Of a stretch of DNA of 64,000 nt, positions 1 to 7,140 are shown piece after piece. Made by a program: the position numbers and the translations under genes. Position 1 is the first letter of the stretch, and each line of letters starts with the position of its first letter. Source of the DNA: Bacteroidetes bacterium UBA4416 (GTDB lineage: Bacteria > Bacteroidota > Bacteroidia > B-17B0 > Aurantibacillaceae). The notes under the pieces were generated by a model. That model was not told where the DNA came from. It searched no databases and saw nothing but the letters and a program-made list of their open reading frames with translations. The stretch covers positions 235,895-299,894 of the forward strand of contig DGQK01000012.1 in NCBI GenBank assembly GCA_002390745.1. The letters run 5' to 3'.

Positions 1-605
1 GCAATAAGGCCCGACGGGTGAGAGATATCGGCCAGGAGAATGGCCCCTACTTTGTCGGCGATTTTTCTCAGGCGTTCGTAATCCCAATCCCTGGAGTAAG
101 CAGAGGCGCCGCAGATGATCATTTTCGGTTTTTCTTTTTTGGCTGTATCCTCCAGCGTGTCGTAATTGATCCGTCCTGTTTTTTCTTCTACGCCGTAGAA
201 GGTTGCACGGTAAAGCTTTCCGGAGAAATTGACCGGGGAGCCATGCGTTAAATGACCGCCATGCGACAGGTTAAAGCCCAGAATGGTGTCGCCCGGTTTC
301 AGGCAGGCCAGCATCACAGCGGCATTGGCCTGTGCACCGGAGTGAGGTTGCACATTGACCCAAGCAGCGCCAAAGAGTTCCTTGGCACGGTCAATGGCAA
401 GCTGCTCCACTTTATCAACAACTTCGCAGCCACCATAATAGCGTTTTCCGGGCAATCCTTCTGCATATTTGTTGGTGAGCACACTGCCCATCGCTTTCAT
501 CACCTGGTCGCTCACATAGTTCTCGCTGGCAATAAGCTCTACGCCACGTGTCTGGCGCTCTTTCTCTTCTTTGATCAGTTTAAAAATAGCAGTGTCTTTT
601 TTCAT
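1..605 (-). CDS. glyA: Serine hydroxymethyltransferase, N-terminal part (cut by window edge)
   Basis: Cytosolic PLP enzyme that interconverts serine plus tetrahydrofolate with glycine plus 5,10-methylene-tetrahydrofolate. About 201 codons are visible from the ATG at 605. The protein begins MKKDTAIFKLIKEE and carries family motifs in order: ELIASENYVS, NKYAEGLPGKRYYGG, QPHSGAQANAA, NLSHGGHLTHGSPVNFSG. It leaves the window at ADISHPSGLI, so the PLP-binding lysine lies outside. The motif spacing matches an intact SHMT, so I read it as a normal housekeeping gene truncated only by the window. It lies 6 bases downstream of the exosortase-associated gene on the same strand, so read-through from that small operon is possible. 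Confidence 0.95.
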   Translation of the reverse strand, partial: MKKDTAIFKLIKEEKERQTRGVELIASENYVSDQVMKAMGSVLTNKYAEGLPGKRYYGGCEVVDKVEQLAIDRAKELFGAAWVNVQPHSGAQANAAVMLACLKPGDTILGFNLSHGGHLTHGSPVNFSGKLYRATFYGVEEKTGRINYDTLEDTAKKEKPKMIICGASAYSRDWDYERLRKIADKVGAILLADISHPSGLI

Positions 606-611
606 AAGGTA

Positions 612-1112
612 TTAGTGGTTAGTGTCTTTTTCTGTTTGAAATTTCCTGTATAACGTTGCTGAAGCTATCATGAAAAATGCGACCAGCGGTGATTGGGCAA
701 TACCAAGCAACCAACGGCTGAATGTATATTCGTCTCCATCAATCCTGTTATTTGCCAGGTAGTTGTAAAACATGGATAATGCTGCTAAAATTAGCAATAA
801 AAGATAGATATAAATAGTCCATCGGGTAATTTTTTTGTCGTTTACAGCGAGCCTGACCGCCACTAATGTTGTGGCCATGTATGCGAGGTAGAACACAATG
901 GTCAGCGCAAATTTCGAATAATAGAGCGTGCTGTAGTCGATGCCGGCAATAAAGCTCAGCGAGTCGGGCAATGGCAGTGACGAATGGCCATAGTATAATT
1001 TGTAAAGCTGGTTGTTGATGTTGACAAACAGAAACTCCCTGCTGAATCCGAGAAGGGCAAACAGGGAAATAAAGAGGATGTACTTAACTGCCGGCTTCAC
1101 TGTCTTCAACAT
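612..1112 (-). CDS. Exosortase-associated membrane protein (XrtF-system type)
   Basis: A 166-residue membrane protein with about four or five hydrophobic segments (roughly residues 8-25, 45-62, 66-88, 97-118, 138-155) and a short charged C-terminus. The N-terminal stretch GFSREFLFVNINNQL resembles the small integral membrane proteins found directly after exosortase genes in Bacteroidota (exosortase F system-associated family). This assignment rests on motif resemblance plus position. Its start overlaps the end of the exosortase gene by 29 bases, which implies translational coupling. The role is unknown in the family; a partner or chaperone of the transpeptidase-like exosortase in the inner membrane is inferred. 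Confidence 0.7.
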   Translation of the reverse strand: MLKTVKPAVKYILFISLFALLGFSREFLFVNINNQLYKLYYGHSSLPLPDSLSFIAGIDYSTLYYSKFALTIVFYLAYMATTLVAVRLAVNDKKITRWTIYIYLLLLILAALSMFYNYLANNRIDGDEYTFSRWLLGIAQSPLVAFFMIASATLYRKFQTEKDTNH

Positions 1113-1626
1113 GGGCGAACCGTTTTACCCATAGCATCCACAGGCCGAATACGGCGCTGTAGGCAATAAAGGTAAAGGTGTAGGTATGGTTAAAATCGAG
1201 GTATTGTGGAGAATAATAGGCAATAAGGGCAAGGGCGACGATCCGGATAATGTTAATGAGGTAGACTGCCAGGATGCCTGCGGGGATATACCAGAGTTTG
1301 GCTTTTTTATTTCCGGGATATGCAAGGATGAAAATAGCGAAGAGAAACATGAGCGTAACGCCATTGCAGGGGCCTCCGATCCACACACCGTTTGAACCGT
1401 CGATACCGAATACCTGAAAGTCGTTGACCTCTTTACTGGCAAAGGTCTGAAAGCCGAAAAGATCGAGGATGCCCTTGCAGCAATTCAGGATCAGCCTGAT
1501 AAAGAGCTGGTCGATGGTGGTATAGCGCTTTATAACAAACTCATAAATAAGATAGCAGGATGTATAAAGTAAGGAGGCCTTAACAATAAAGTATGCAAAA
1601 CTATGTGATCTGAGCTTGCTGTACAT
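1084..1626 (-). CDS. Exosortase family transpeptidase
   Basis: A 180-residue multi-pass inner-membrane protein. The three exosortase/archaeosortase catalytic positions are visible: Cys87 in GGPCNGVTLM, Arg128 in INIIRIVAL and His147 in DFNHTYTF. Known family members cleave a C-terminal sorting tail and probably transfer the cargo to another acceptor. I chose the ATG at 1626 because the frame upstream runs through a terminator hairpin and the end of the preceding gene (a longer 214-residue reading exists but starts inside that gene). It lies between a probable substrate gene and an associated membrane protein. The T-tract of the terminator ends only a few bases before the start codon, so expression depends on read-through or an internal promoter. 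The subtype (XrtF-like or another Bacteroidota class) is not certain. Confidence 0.88.
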   Translation of the reverse strand: MYSKLRSHSFAYFIVKASLLYTSCYLIYEFVIKRYTTIDQLFIRLILNCCKGILDLFGFQTFASKEVNDFQVFGIDGSNGVWIGGPCNGVTLMFLFAIFILAYPGNKKAKLWYIPAGILAVYLINIIRIVALALIAYYSPQYLDFNHTYTFTFIAYSAVFGLWMLWVKRFAHVEDSEAGS

Positions 1627-1630
1627 GCAC

Positions 1631-1653
1631 AAAAAACCCCGCAAAAAGCGGGG
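1631..1653 (-). terminator. Intrinsic terminator between sorting substrate and exosortase
   Basis: On the minus strand a perfect CCCCGC/GCGGGG stem with a five-T loop is followed directly by six Ts. It lies 4 bases after the substrate gene's stop codon and 4 bases before the exosortase ATG. It should cut most transcripts of the small gene before they reach the exosortase. Confidence 0.85.
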
Positions 1654-1657
1654 AAAG

Positions 1658-1870
1658 TTATAAAACTGAGTTTTTTCGTTTTCGTTTGTCGTATAATGTT
1701 TTACCTCCATACAAGGCTCCTGCTGCAATCAGTAATGATATTCCTCCATCAATAGGAACGCAGGGCGGCGGCCAGCATCCCGGACCTCCTGAAGGCGGTG
1801 GAGGAGCTGCTAAACATAATGAACTAAAGCCTATGATAAAGACAGCCGATAAAATAAATTTTGCGTTCAT
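1658..1870 (-). CDS. Tiny PID-CTERM-type exosortase substrate
   Basis: A 70-residue secreted precursor. Residues 1-21 form a signal peptide ending SSLCLAA. Residues 23-37 are Pro/Gly-rich with two Cys (PPPPSGGPGCWPPPC). Residues 39-43 read PIDGG, followed by a hydrophobic helix (ISLLIAAGALYGG) and a basic tail (KTLYDKRKRK). This order of short motif, membrane helix and basic end is the hallmark of exosortase/sortase sorting signals, and PIDGG-type tails are a recognised Bacteroidota class. After both cleavages only about 17-20 residues would remain. It is the first gene of the exosortase operon and is separated from the enzyme by a terminator. The fate of the mature peptide is unknown. Confidence 0.75.
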   Translation of the reverse strand: MNAKFILSAVFIIGFSSLCLAAPPPPSGGPGCWPPPCVPIDGGISLLIAAGALYGGKTLYDKRKRKNSVL

Positions 1871-1893
1871 TATTGTTTTGGTAATTTAAACGG

Positions 1894-1924
1894 TAAATGT
1901 AAATAAAATAAATTGGATCGGCAA
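1894..1924 (-). promoter_or_regulatory. Probable promoter of the exosortase operon
   Basis: On the minus strand TTG (1924-1922) is followed after 20 bases by TACATTTA (1901-1894). This is a near match to the Bacteroidota TTG/TAnnTTTG promoter, about 24 bases upstream of the substrate gene's start codon. It shares the CAATTG palindrome at 1922-1927 with the divergent promoter. Confidence 0.4.
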
Positions 1925-1960
1925 TTGTAGTGTAAAAATCATGCCAAATATTTATATTTG
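1925..1960 (+). promoter_or_regulatory. Probable promoter of the polysaccharide locus
   Basis: An exact TAnnTTTG element (TATATTTG, 1953-1960) lies 17 bases before the GTG start of the tyrosine kinase gene. A TTG at 1925-1927 lies further upstream than ideal (25-base gap). The implied 5' leader is only about 10 bases. The site faces away from the exosortase promoter within the same 107-base gap. Confidence 0.5.
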
Positions 1961-1977
1961 TAATCTATAAAAACTCC

Positions 1978-4326
1978 GTGGAGCAAAAAAAAAGCAGTAT
2001 TGCTGTTAATATTAACGACTTAAAAGTAATTTGGAGAATAATATCCAAAAACTGGTATGTTCCGTTGCTCATTACTCCTGTTTTTTATCTCATTGGCTAT
2101 TTTTATGTCTATAAACTGACGAGTATTTATCAGGCTTCAGTCGAACTGTTAAAAACCAACGATACTTATTATAAAAATAACCTGATCACTGACAATAACT
2201 TTACCACACAAACCTATATTGACAATTCCAACGAGATCAGAATTCTCAAGTCGTTTGACCTCATGAAGGAAACCATTGCGAAGCTGAAAGATAAGCTGGA
2301 AGTTTCCTATTTCCTGGTCGGTAGGGTGAGAACGACAGAGCAATTCAGCGGCGTCCCGTTTGAGGTAACGGTTAATTCGATCAATCCGGCTCTGAAGGAG
2401 AATATCCTTCGGGTAGAGATCATTGATTATGACAGCTATGAGCTGAAGTACCTGAAGAACGGGTTGGAAGAGACAAGGACCGGTAAATTCAATGAAAATT
2501 TTGTGGATGTGGATTTCAATATCGCTATCAGCCGAAGCAGCAATTTCACCCGCAATACTTTTGAAGAGTTAAAGAGTCTGAAGTACGAGATCGTTATCCA
2601 TGACCTGGAGAACCTCGTGCATAGCTTTCAGACCAACCTGGATGTTCAGAACCCGGATTATACCAATATCCTTGTGCTGACGATGAATGATATTATTCCT
2701 GAAAGGGCGGTGCTTATCCTGGATACGCTTTCCAAACTGTATATCAATAAATCCCTGAATTCACGCTTTGATATTAATGAACGTACGATCATGTATATCG
2801 ATAAGCAGCTCGAAGAGGTAAGCAACTCCCTGAAAGAAGTGGAGGATACCATGCAGGATTACAAAAAACGGGAAGCAATTCTGGACCTCGAATGGGAGAA
2901 GGGGGACTTCCTCAAAAAGCTTTCGGAATACGATGCGCAAAAATCGAAGCTCAAATTGAAAATTGATGCCATCAATGATCTTGAACATTATATCATAGAA
3001 GATAAGGACCCGCAGTTTTTGCCTCCGAACGTGTTTATTGTGGACAATGATCCGTTTTTGATCTCATCGGTCGGGGAACTTTATAGTTCGCAGATCAAGC
3101 TGAACCAGGCCCTTGGTTTCTCAAAAGAGAACAATCCCAATATCATCGAGATCAAGCAAAATATCAAAAGGCTGAAGCAAAATATCCTGGTGTACCTCGA
3201 TAATACACGTAATGCGACCTATAAGGTGGTTGAGAACGTCAATGGACAGATCACCAGTTATATTTCAGATGTCAAAGGTATTCCTAAAAAGCAGCAAAAT
3301 GTGCTGAACATTCAGCGAAAAGTGGTAGTGAATGAAGAGCTCTACAATTTCCTCCTCGAAAAGAGAGCCAATACAAAAATTTCACGCGCCTCTATTGTGC
3401 CCGAAATTAAGGTGATTGATAGCCCGAGAAACCTGGGGGTTGTCAGTCCTGATAAACCGAAAATTATTTCTTCATACATTACTGCTGGTTTAGCGATTTC
3501 CATTGTGATCATTCTGCTTCGGACCTTGTTTTTCACAACAATCCAGACGGTGGACGAGCTTAAGGAAAAAACCTTCCTGCCTGTGATCGGTGACTTGCCT
3601 TTCCAGAAAGAAGTTTCCGACAAGGGACTTGTTGTGGAAGATAAGCCAACCAGCTATATTTCAGAAGCCTTTCGGACACTGCGTACAAACCTTCAGTATG
3701 TGTTTCTGAATTCTGATAAGAAGGTAATACTGTTTACATCGAATGCTCCGGGTGAAGGGAAGACTTTCACGACGATCAATATAGGCGCGATCCTGGCCAA
3801 AGGTGGCAAGCGGGTGATCATGCTGGAGCTCGACCTTCATAAGCCACGGATCCAGAAAGCACTGGAGATGAACGCCGAAAAAGGCATAAGCACCTATATC
3901 ATGGGAAGCCATACGCTGCCCGAAATAGTGGCGGAAACCAGGATTAAAAACCTTCATACCATCCTTTCCGGTCCGATCCCACCGAACCCTTCGGAGCTCA
4001 TCTTATCGGAAAAACTAAAGGAGGTCATTGATTTTGCCAGAGAACATTACGACTATGTACTTGTGGATACGCCTCCGGCAGGCCTTTTGTCTGATGCCTC
4101 TTACCTGATGCAGTATTCCGACATTACTATTTTTGTACTGAATACCAAATACGCTAACAGGCAAGTGTTAAATCTTTTCCATAAACTGGTAAAAGACAAC
4201 TCGCTTAAAAATGTATATTTAGTATTGAATGGTATAAAGCGTCGGAAGAACAAATACTATTATTCTAAATACGGCTATGGCTACGGATACGGTTATGGCT
4301 ATGGATATGGTTACGGCAAATCCTGA
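1978..4326 (+). CDS. Polysaccharide co-polymerase / BY-type tyrosine autokinase (Wzc-like)
   Basis: A 782-residue inner-membrane protein that controls chain length and export of a surface polysaccharide. The N-terminal Wzz-type domain has one membrane helix near residues 30-50 and a second near 500-520, with a large periplasmic coiled region between. The C-terminal cytoplasmic kinase shows Walker A (APGEGKT, residues 590-596), Walker A' (VIMLELDLHKP, 613-623) and Walker B (YVLVDTPP, 693-700). The tail is tyrosine-rich: YYY, then Tyr765 and seven Gly-Tyr repeats, as expected for the autophosphorylation cluster. The start is GTG; no upstream ATG exists in frame and the next in-frame ATG is far inside the Wzz domain. 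It is the first gene of the locus. Confidence 0.95.
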   Translation: MEQKKSSIAVNINDLKVIWRIISKNWYVPLLITPVFYLIGYFYVYKLTSIYQASVELLKTNDTYYKNNLITDNNFTTQTYIDNSNEIRILKSFDLMKETIAKLKDKLEVSYFLVGRVRTTEQFSGVPFEVTVNSINPALKENILRVEIIDYDSYELKYLKNGLEETRTGKFNENFVDVDFNIAISRSSNFTRNTFEELKSLKYEIVIHDLENLVHSFQTNLDVQNPDYTNILVLTMNDIIPERAVLILDTLSKLYINKSLNSRFDINERTIMYIDKQLEEVSNSLKEVEDTMQDYKKREAILDLEWEKGDFLKKLSEYDAQKSKLKLKIDAINDLEHYIIEDKDPQFLPPNVFIVDNDPFLISSVGELYSSQIKLNQALGFSKENNPNIIEIKQNIKRLKQNILVYLDNTRNATYKVVENVNGQITSYISDVKGIPKKQQNVLNIQRKVVVNEELYNFLLEKRANTKISRASIVPEIKVIDSPRNLGVVSPDKPKIISSYITAGLAISIVIILLRTLFFTTIQTVDELKEKTFLPVIGDLPFQKEVSDKGLVVEDKPTSYISEAFRTLRTNLQYVFLNSDKKVILFTSNAPGEGKTFTTINIGAILAKGGKRVIMLELDLHKPRIQKALEMNAEKGISTYIMGSHTLPEIVAETRIKNLHTILSGPIPPNPSELILSEKLKEVIDFAREHYDYVLVDTPPAGLLSDASYLMQYSDITIFVLNTKYANRQVLNLFHKLVKDNSLKNVYLVLNGIKRRKNKYYYSKYGYGYGYGYGYGYGYGKS
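4273..4314 (+). repeat. In-frame hexanucleotide repeat encoding (Gly-Tyr)7
   Basis: Seven tandem GGNTAY units encode Gly-Tyr pairs (residues 766-779) at the extreme C-terminus of the tyrosine kinase. The units differ at third positions, so the array has diverged by silent changes. Gain or loss of a unit would change the number of phosphorylatable tyrosines without changing frame. Confidence 0.9.
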
Positions 4327-4352
4327 AACGGAGCATCGTTTCGGGATTTTTC
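4322..4352 (+). terminator. Terminator-like hairpin before upxY
   Basis: A nine-pair stem CCTGAAACG/CGTTTCGGG (one T-G wobble, six-base loop) is followed by ATTTTT. It overlaps the kinase stop codon and lies about 40 bases before the antiterminator gene. A weaker hairpin (CAGCT/AGCTG, 4360-4375) and a T-tract (4385-4390) follow right up to the upxY start. Together they could act as an attenuator of the downstream 29 kb. Confidence 0.6.
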
Positions 4353-4392
4353 ATGTTCTCAGCTGTGACTGAGCTGGCGAAGCTGTTTTTTA

Positions 4393-4902
4393 ATGAACTG
4401 GTATGTGGTATATGTGAATGTGAGGCATGAGAAAAAAGTGGTTCAAAAGCTTCTGGAGAAAAACATCCATGCCTATTCTCCTGTCGTAAAAAGGCTACAG
4501 CAGTGGAGTGATCGCAAGAAGTGGGTGGAGTTTCCCATGATCAGCGGCTATGTGTTCGTAAAAGCTGATCTGATGGATAAGGAGAAGATCCTGAGTAATC
4601 CGGCAGTGATGGGATTTATCAAGTTTGAAGGGAAAGAGGCAGTGATCCCACAAAAGGAAATCGACATTTTAAAATCCATCGAGCTCACGGGCTTTGATGT
4701 GTCGGATGAAGCAGGAACGTTCAGGCTTAACGACGAGGTGGAGATCAGCCAGGGGCATCTGAAGGGGCTTATGGGGAAGGTGGTGCAAATCCAGAACGAG
4801 GAGTACGTGCAGATAGAGTTGGATAGCATCCGCCAGTCCATTAAAGTGAAAGTGCCAAAGCAGATTCTGAAAATCCGGAAAAGCCCCACAAAAGCAAACT
4901 AA
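4393..4902 (+). CDS. UpxY-family transcription antiterminator (specialised NusG)
   Basis: A 169-residue NusG paralogue. The N-terminal NGN domain starts MNWYVVYVNVRHEKKV and includes FPMISGYVFVKADL. The C-terminal KOW region is seen near residues 110-160 (LNDEVEISQGHLKGLMGKVV). Known UpxY proteins of Bacteroides bind RNA polymerase at the leader of a capsule operon and prevent premature termination. The position near the head of a 31 kb glycan operon fits this. Here it is the second gene, after the kinase and after a terminator-like hairpin, so it may act on read-through into the biosynthetic genes. Confidence 0.88.
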   Translation: MNWYVVYVNVRHEKKVVQKLLEKNIHAYSPVVKRLQQWSDRKKWVEFPMISGYVFVKADLMDKEKILSNPAVMGFIKFEGKEAVIPQKEIDILKSIELTGFDVSDEAGTFRLNDEVEISQGHLKGLMGKVVQIQNEEYVQIELDSIRQSIKVKVPKQILKIRKSPTKAN

Positions 4903-4905
4903 ACA

Positions 4906-5517
4906 ATGATTGTTATTATAGATTACGGCATCGGTAACCTGGCATCTGTGTTCAATATGTTCAGGAAAATAGGTATCAGCGACGTGAAAATTTCCGGTAA
5001 GATTGAGGATATTGCTGCGGCAGACAAACTTCTATTGCCCGGTGTCGGAGCTTTTGATGCGGGTATGAGCCATCTGGAGCAATCGGGCCTGGTTCCGGTG
5101 CTTAATAAAAAAGTGCTGGAAGAAAAAACACCGATCCTTGGCATCTGCCTGGGAATGCAGCTTCTTACAAGGCGTAGCGACGAAGGTGAAAAGCCCGGGC
5201 TGGGATGGATAGATGCGGAAACGCTGAAGTTTAATCCGGATCCGGCCCTGAAGCTTAAAGTGCCGCACATGGGCTGGGATTATATCAGCGTAAAGCGCGA
5301 AAATAAGCTGGTGGATAAAGAAAGCCGCAAGCGGTTTTATTTCGTGCATTCGTACTATGTGAAATGCTTCGACGAAAACCAGTCATTGGCCACTTCTAAG
5401 TTTGGACAAGAGTTTACCTGCATGGTTCATAAAGATAATATTTACGGCGCCCAGTTCCATCCCGAGAAAAGCCTGAAGTTCGGAATGAAGGTGCTCGAAA
5501 ATTTCGCGAAATTATAA
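4906..5517 (+). CDS. hisH: HisH-type glutamine amidotransferase (glycan-modification paralogue)
   Basis: A 203-residue class I glutaminase. The nucleophile elbow GICLGMQLL gives Cys81, and QFHPEKS gives His185 and Glu187, the complete triad. It releases ammonia from glutamine and channels it through the HisF partner, whose start overlaps its stop by one base. No other histidine gene is present, whereas two WbpG-type sugar amidotransferases occur in the same operon. The likely role is therefore ammonia supply for amidination or amidation of a nucleotide sugar, as with HisH2/HisF2/WbpG in Pseudomonas O-antigen loci. The family assignment is direct; the sugar role is from context. Confidence 0.88.
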   Translation: MIVIIDYGIGNLASVFNMFRKIGISDVKISGKIEDIAAADKLLLPGVGAFDAGMSHLEQSGLVPVLNKKVLEEKTPILGICLGMQLLTRRSDEGEKPGLGWIDAETLKFNPDPALKLKVPHMGWDYISVKRENKLVDKESRKRFYFVHSYYVKCFDENQSLATSKFGQEFTCMVHKDNIYGAQFHPEKSLKFGMKVLENFAKL

Positions 5518-6272
5518 TGGCTCTCAAACGCATCATACCCTGCTTACTTTACGATGGAAACGGACTGGTGAAAACGGTGAAGTTCAAAAATCCATCCTAT
5601 ATCGGCGATCCCATTAATGCCATCAAAATATATAACGACAAGGAAGTGGATGAACTGATCCTGATCGACATCAATGCCACGAAGCAAAAGCGAAAGCCCA
5701 ACTTCGACAAGATTGCCGATATGGCCAGCGAAGCCTTTATGCCCTTTGCTTACGGCGGCGGTGTGAAAACCTTCGATGATTTTACAAAGCTCTACACGCT
5801 GGGTGTCGAAAAAGTGGTAGTGAACTCGCTCATCCAGGAGAATCCGGAAGTGATCAAAAAAGTGGTGGCGCATTATGGTGCACAGGCTGTAGTGGCTTGC
5901 ATCGATTTCAAAAAACCACTATTCGGATCTAAGAGTCCTTACTCCTATGCGGGACATAAAATAAAACAGAACCTGCTGGATTACGCGTCATACCTTGCAA
6001 ACGATCTCGGCGTGGGGGAGCTGATGTTGTACAGCGTGGATAACGACGGCACCTGGGAAGGCTACGATTACGAAGCGACGGGGCAGATACTTAATCATGT
6101 TGATATCCCGGTGATTGCCTGCGGTGGTTGCGGTAGCACTGCCGATCTCAAAAAAGTATTATACGACACCAATGCCAATGCAGCTGCTATTGGAAGCATG
6201 GCGGTGTACAGTAAAAAAGGCATGGGGGTGTTAATTAATTTTCCGAACAGGGAATTAGTGATAAAAGAATAA
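5517..6272 (+). CDS. hisF: HisF-type protein of the AglZ/HisF2 acetamidino-modification kind
   Basis: A 251-residue TIM-barrel partner of HisH. The N-terminus reads KRIIPCLLYDG; position 11, the catalytic Asp in histidine-pathway HisF (IPCLDVKDG type), is Leu here. The second catalytic Asp region is kept (VVACIDFK), as are phosphate-loop glycines (YGGGVKT, ACGGCGS). The loss argues against imidazole-glycerol-phosphate synthesis and for a pure ammonia conduit serving the WbpG-type enzymes of the locus. Its start overlaps hisH and its stop overlaps the exporter permease by one base each, showing tight coupling. Confidence 0.87.
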   Translation: MALKRIIPCLLYDGNGLVKTVKFKNPSYIGDPINAIKIYNDKEVDELILIDINATKQKRKPNFDKIADMASEAFMPFAYGGGVKTFDDFTKLYTLGVEKVVVNSLIQENPEVIKKVVAHYGAQAVVACIDFKKPLFGSKSPYSYAGHKIKQNLLDYASYLANDLGVGELMLYSVDNDGTWEGYDYEATGQILNHVDIPVIACGGCGSTADLKKVLYDTNANAAAIGSMAVYSKKGMGVLINFPNRELVIKE

Positions 6273-7138
6273 TGGCTGACATGAAAACAGAACCGGATGA
6301 GGAACACTGGGACCTGGTTGTAAAACCGAAGTCCTCGTTGTTTACACTTAATTTGGCGGAAGTATGGGCATATAAGGATTTGATTATGCTCATGGTCAAG
6401 CGCGATTTCACGGCAATATACAAGCAAACGGTTCTTGGGCCTTTGTGGATGTTTGTGCAGCCGCTTTTTACAACAGCCATTTATACCTTTACCTTTAGCA
6501 CAAGTGCTAAGCTTAGTACAGATGGTATTCCGCCTATTTTGTTTTACATCATGGGTCAAACATTCTGGAACTATTTTGCCGACTGCCTAAATAAAACATC
6601 TGGCACCTTTATCAGCAATTCGGCAGTATTCGGAAAAGTGTATTTCCCAAGATTAGTGATGCCTTTTTCAGTGGTCATCTCAAGCCTTATCAAGCTTGGG
6701 CTTCAGATCCTGTTGCTGATGGCCTTTTACCTGTATTATTATTTTACCACCGATCAGCTTCACCCGCAGTGGACGCTGGCGCTTCTTCCGGCATACCTGT
6801 TGATTCTCGGTGTATTCAGCTTGAGCCTCGGTATTCTTTTTTCTTCGTTTACAACCAAGTACCGCGATTTTACCTTCCTGCTAACCTTCGCTGTGCAGCT
6901 ACTAATGTTTGCCAGCTGCGTTGTGTTCCCGGTATCGATGTATTCGGAAAAAGTACAGAATATTCTCATGTACAATCCCGTTGTAAGCTGCATGGAGGCC
7001 ATCAAATATTCCTTAACAGGCCATGGTTTATTTTCGTGGTATTATTTGTCATTTGTTCTGTTGGTGACGTTTATTTTTCTTATTATTTCTGTGGTTATTT
7101 TTAACCGTACTGAAAAATCATTTATGGACTCGGTTTAG
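6272..7138 (+). CDS. wzm: Polysaccharide ABC exporter, permease subunit (Wzm type)
   Basis: A 288-residue ABC-2 family permease. After a soluble N-terminus (about 50 residues) comes the family stretch RDFTAIYKQTVLGPLWMFVQP. About six membrane helices follow, with NPVVSCMEAIKYSLTG near residue 240. It forms the inner-membrane channel that exports an undecaprenyl-linked glycan synthesised in the cytoplasm. The ATPase gene follows after 2 bases. Its presence, with no Wzx flippase or Wzy polymerase seen in the locus, points to ABC-dependent O-antigen or capsule export. Confidence 0.92.
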   Translation: MADMKTEPDEEHWDLVVKPKSSLFTLNLAEVWAYKDLIMLMVKRDFTAIYKQTVLGPLWMFVQPLFTTAIYTFTFSTSAKLSTDGIPPILFYIMGQTFWNYFADCLNKTSGTFISNSAVFGKVYFPRLVMPFSVVISSLIKLGLQILLLMAFYLYYYFTTDQLHPQWTLALLPAYLLILGVFSLSLGILFSSFTTKYRDFTFLLTFAVQLLMFASCVVFPVSMYSEKVQNILMYNPVVSCMEAIKYSLTGHGLFSWYYLSFVLLVTFIFLIISVVIFNRTEKSFMDSV

Positions 7139-7140
7139 GG

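Noticed and set aside
4906..6272. HisH/HisF as part of a histidine biosynthesis operon
   Set aside because: No other his genes are nearby, HisF lacks the position-11 Asp, and two WbpG-type enzymes that need such a pair are in the same operon.
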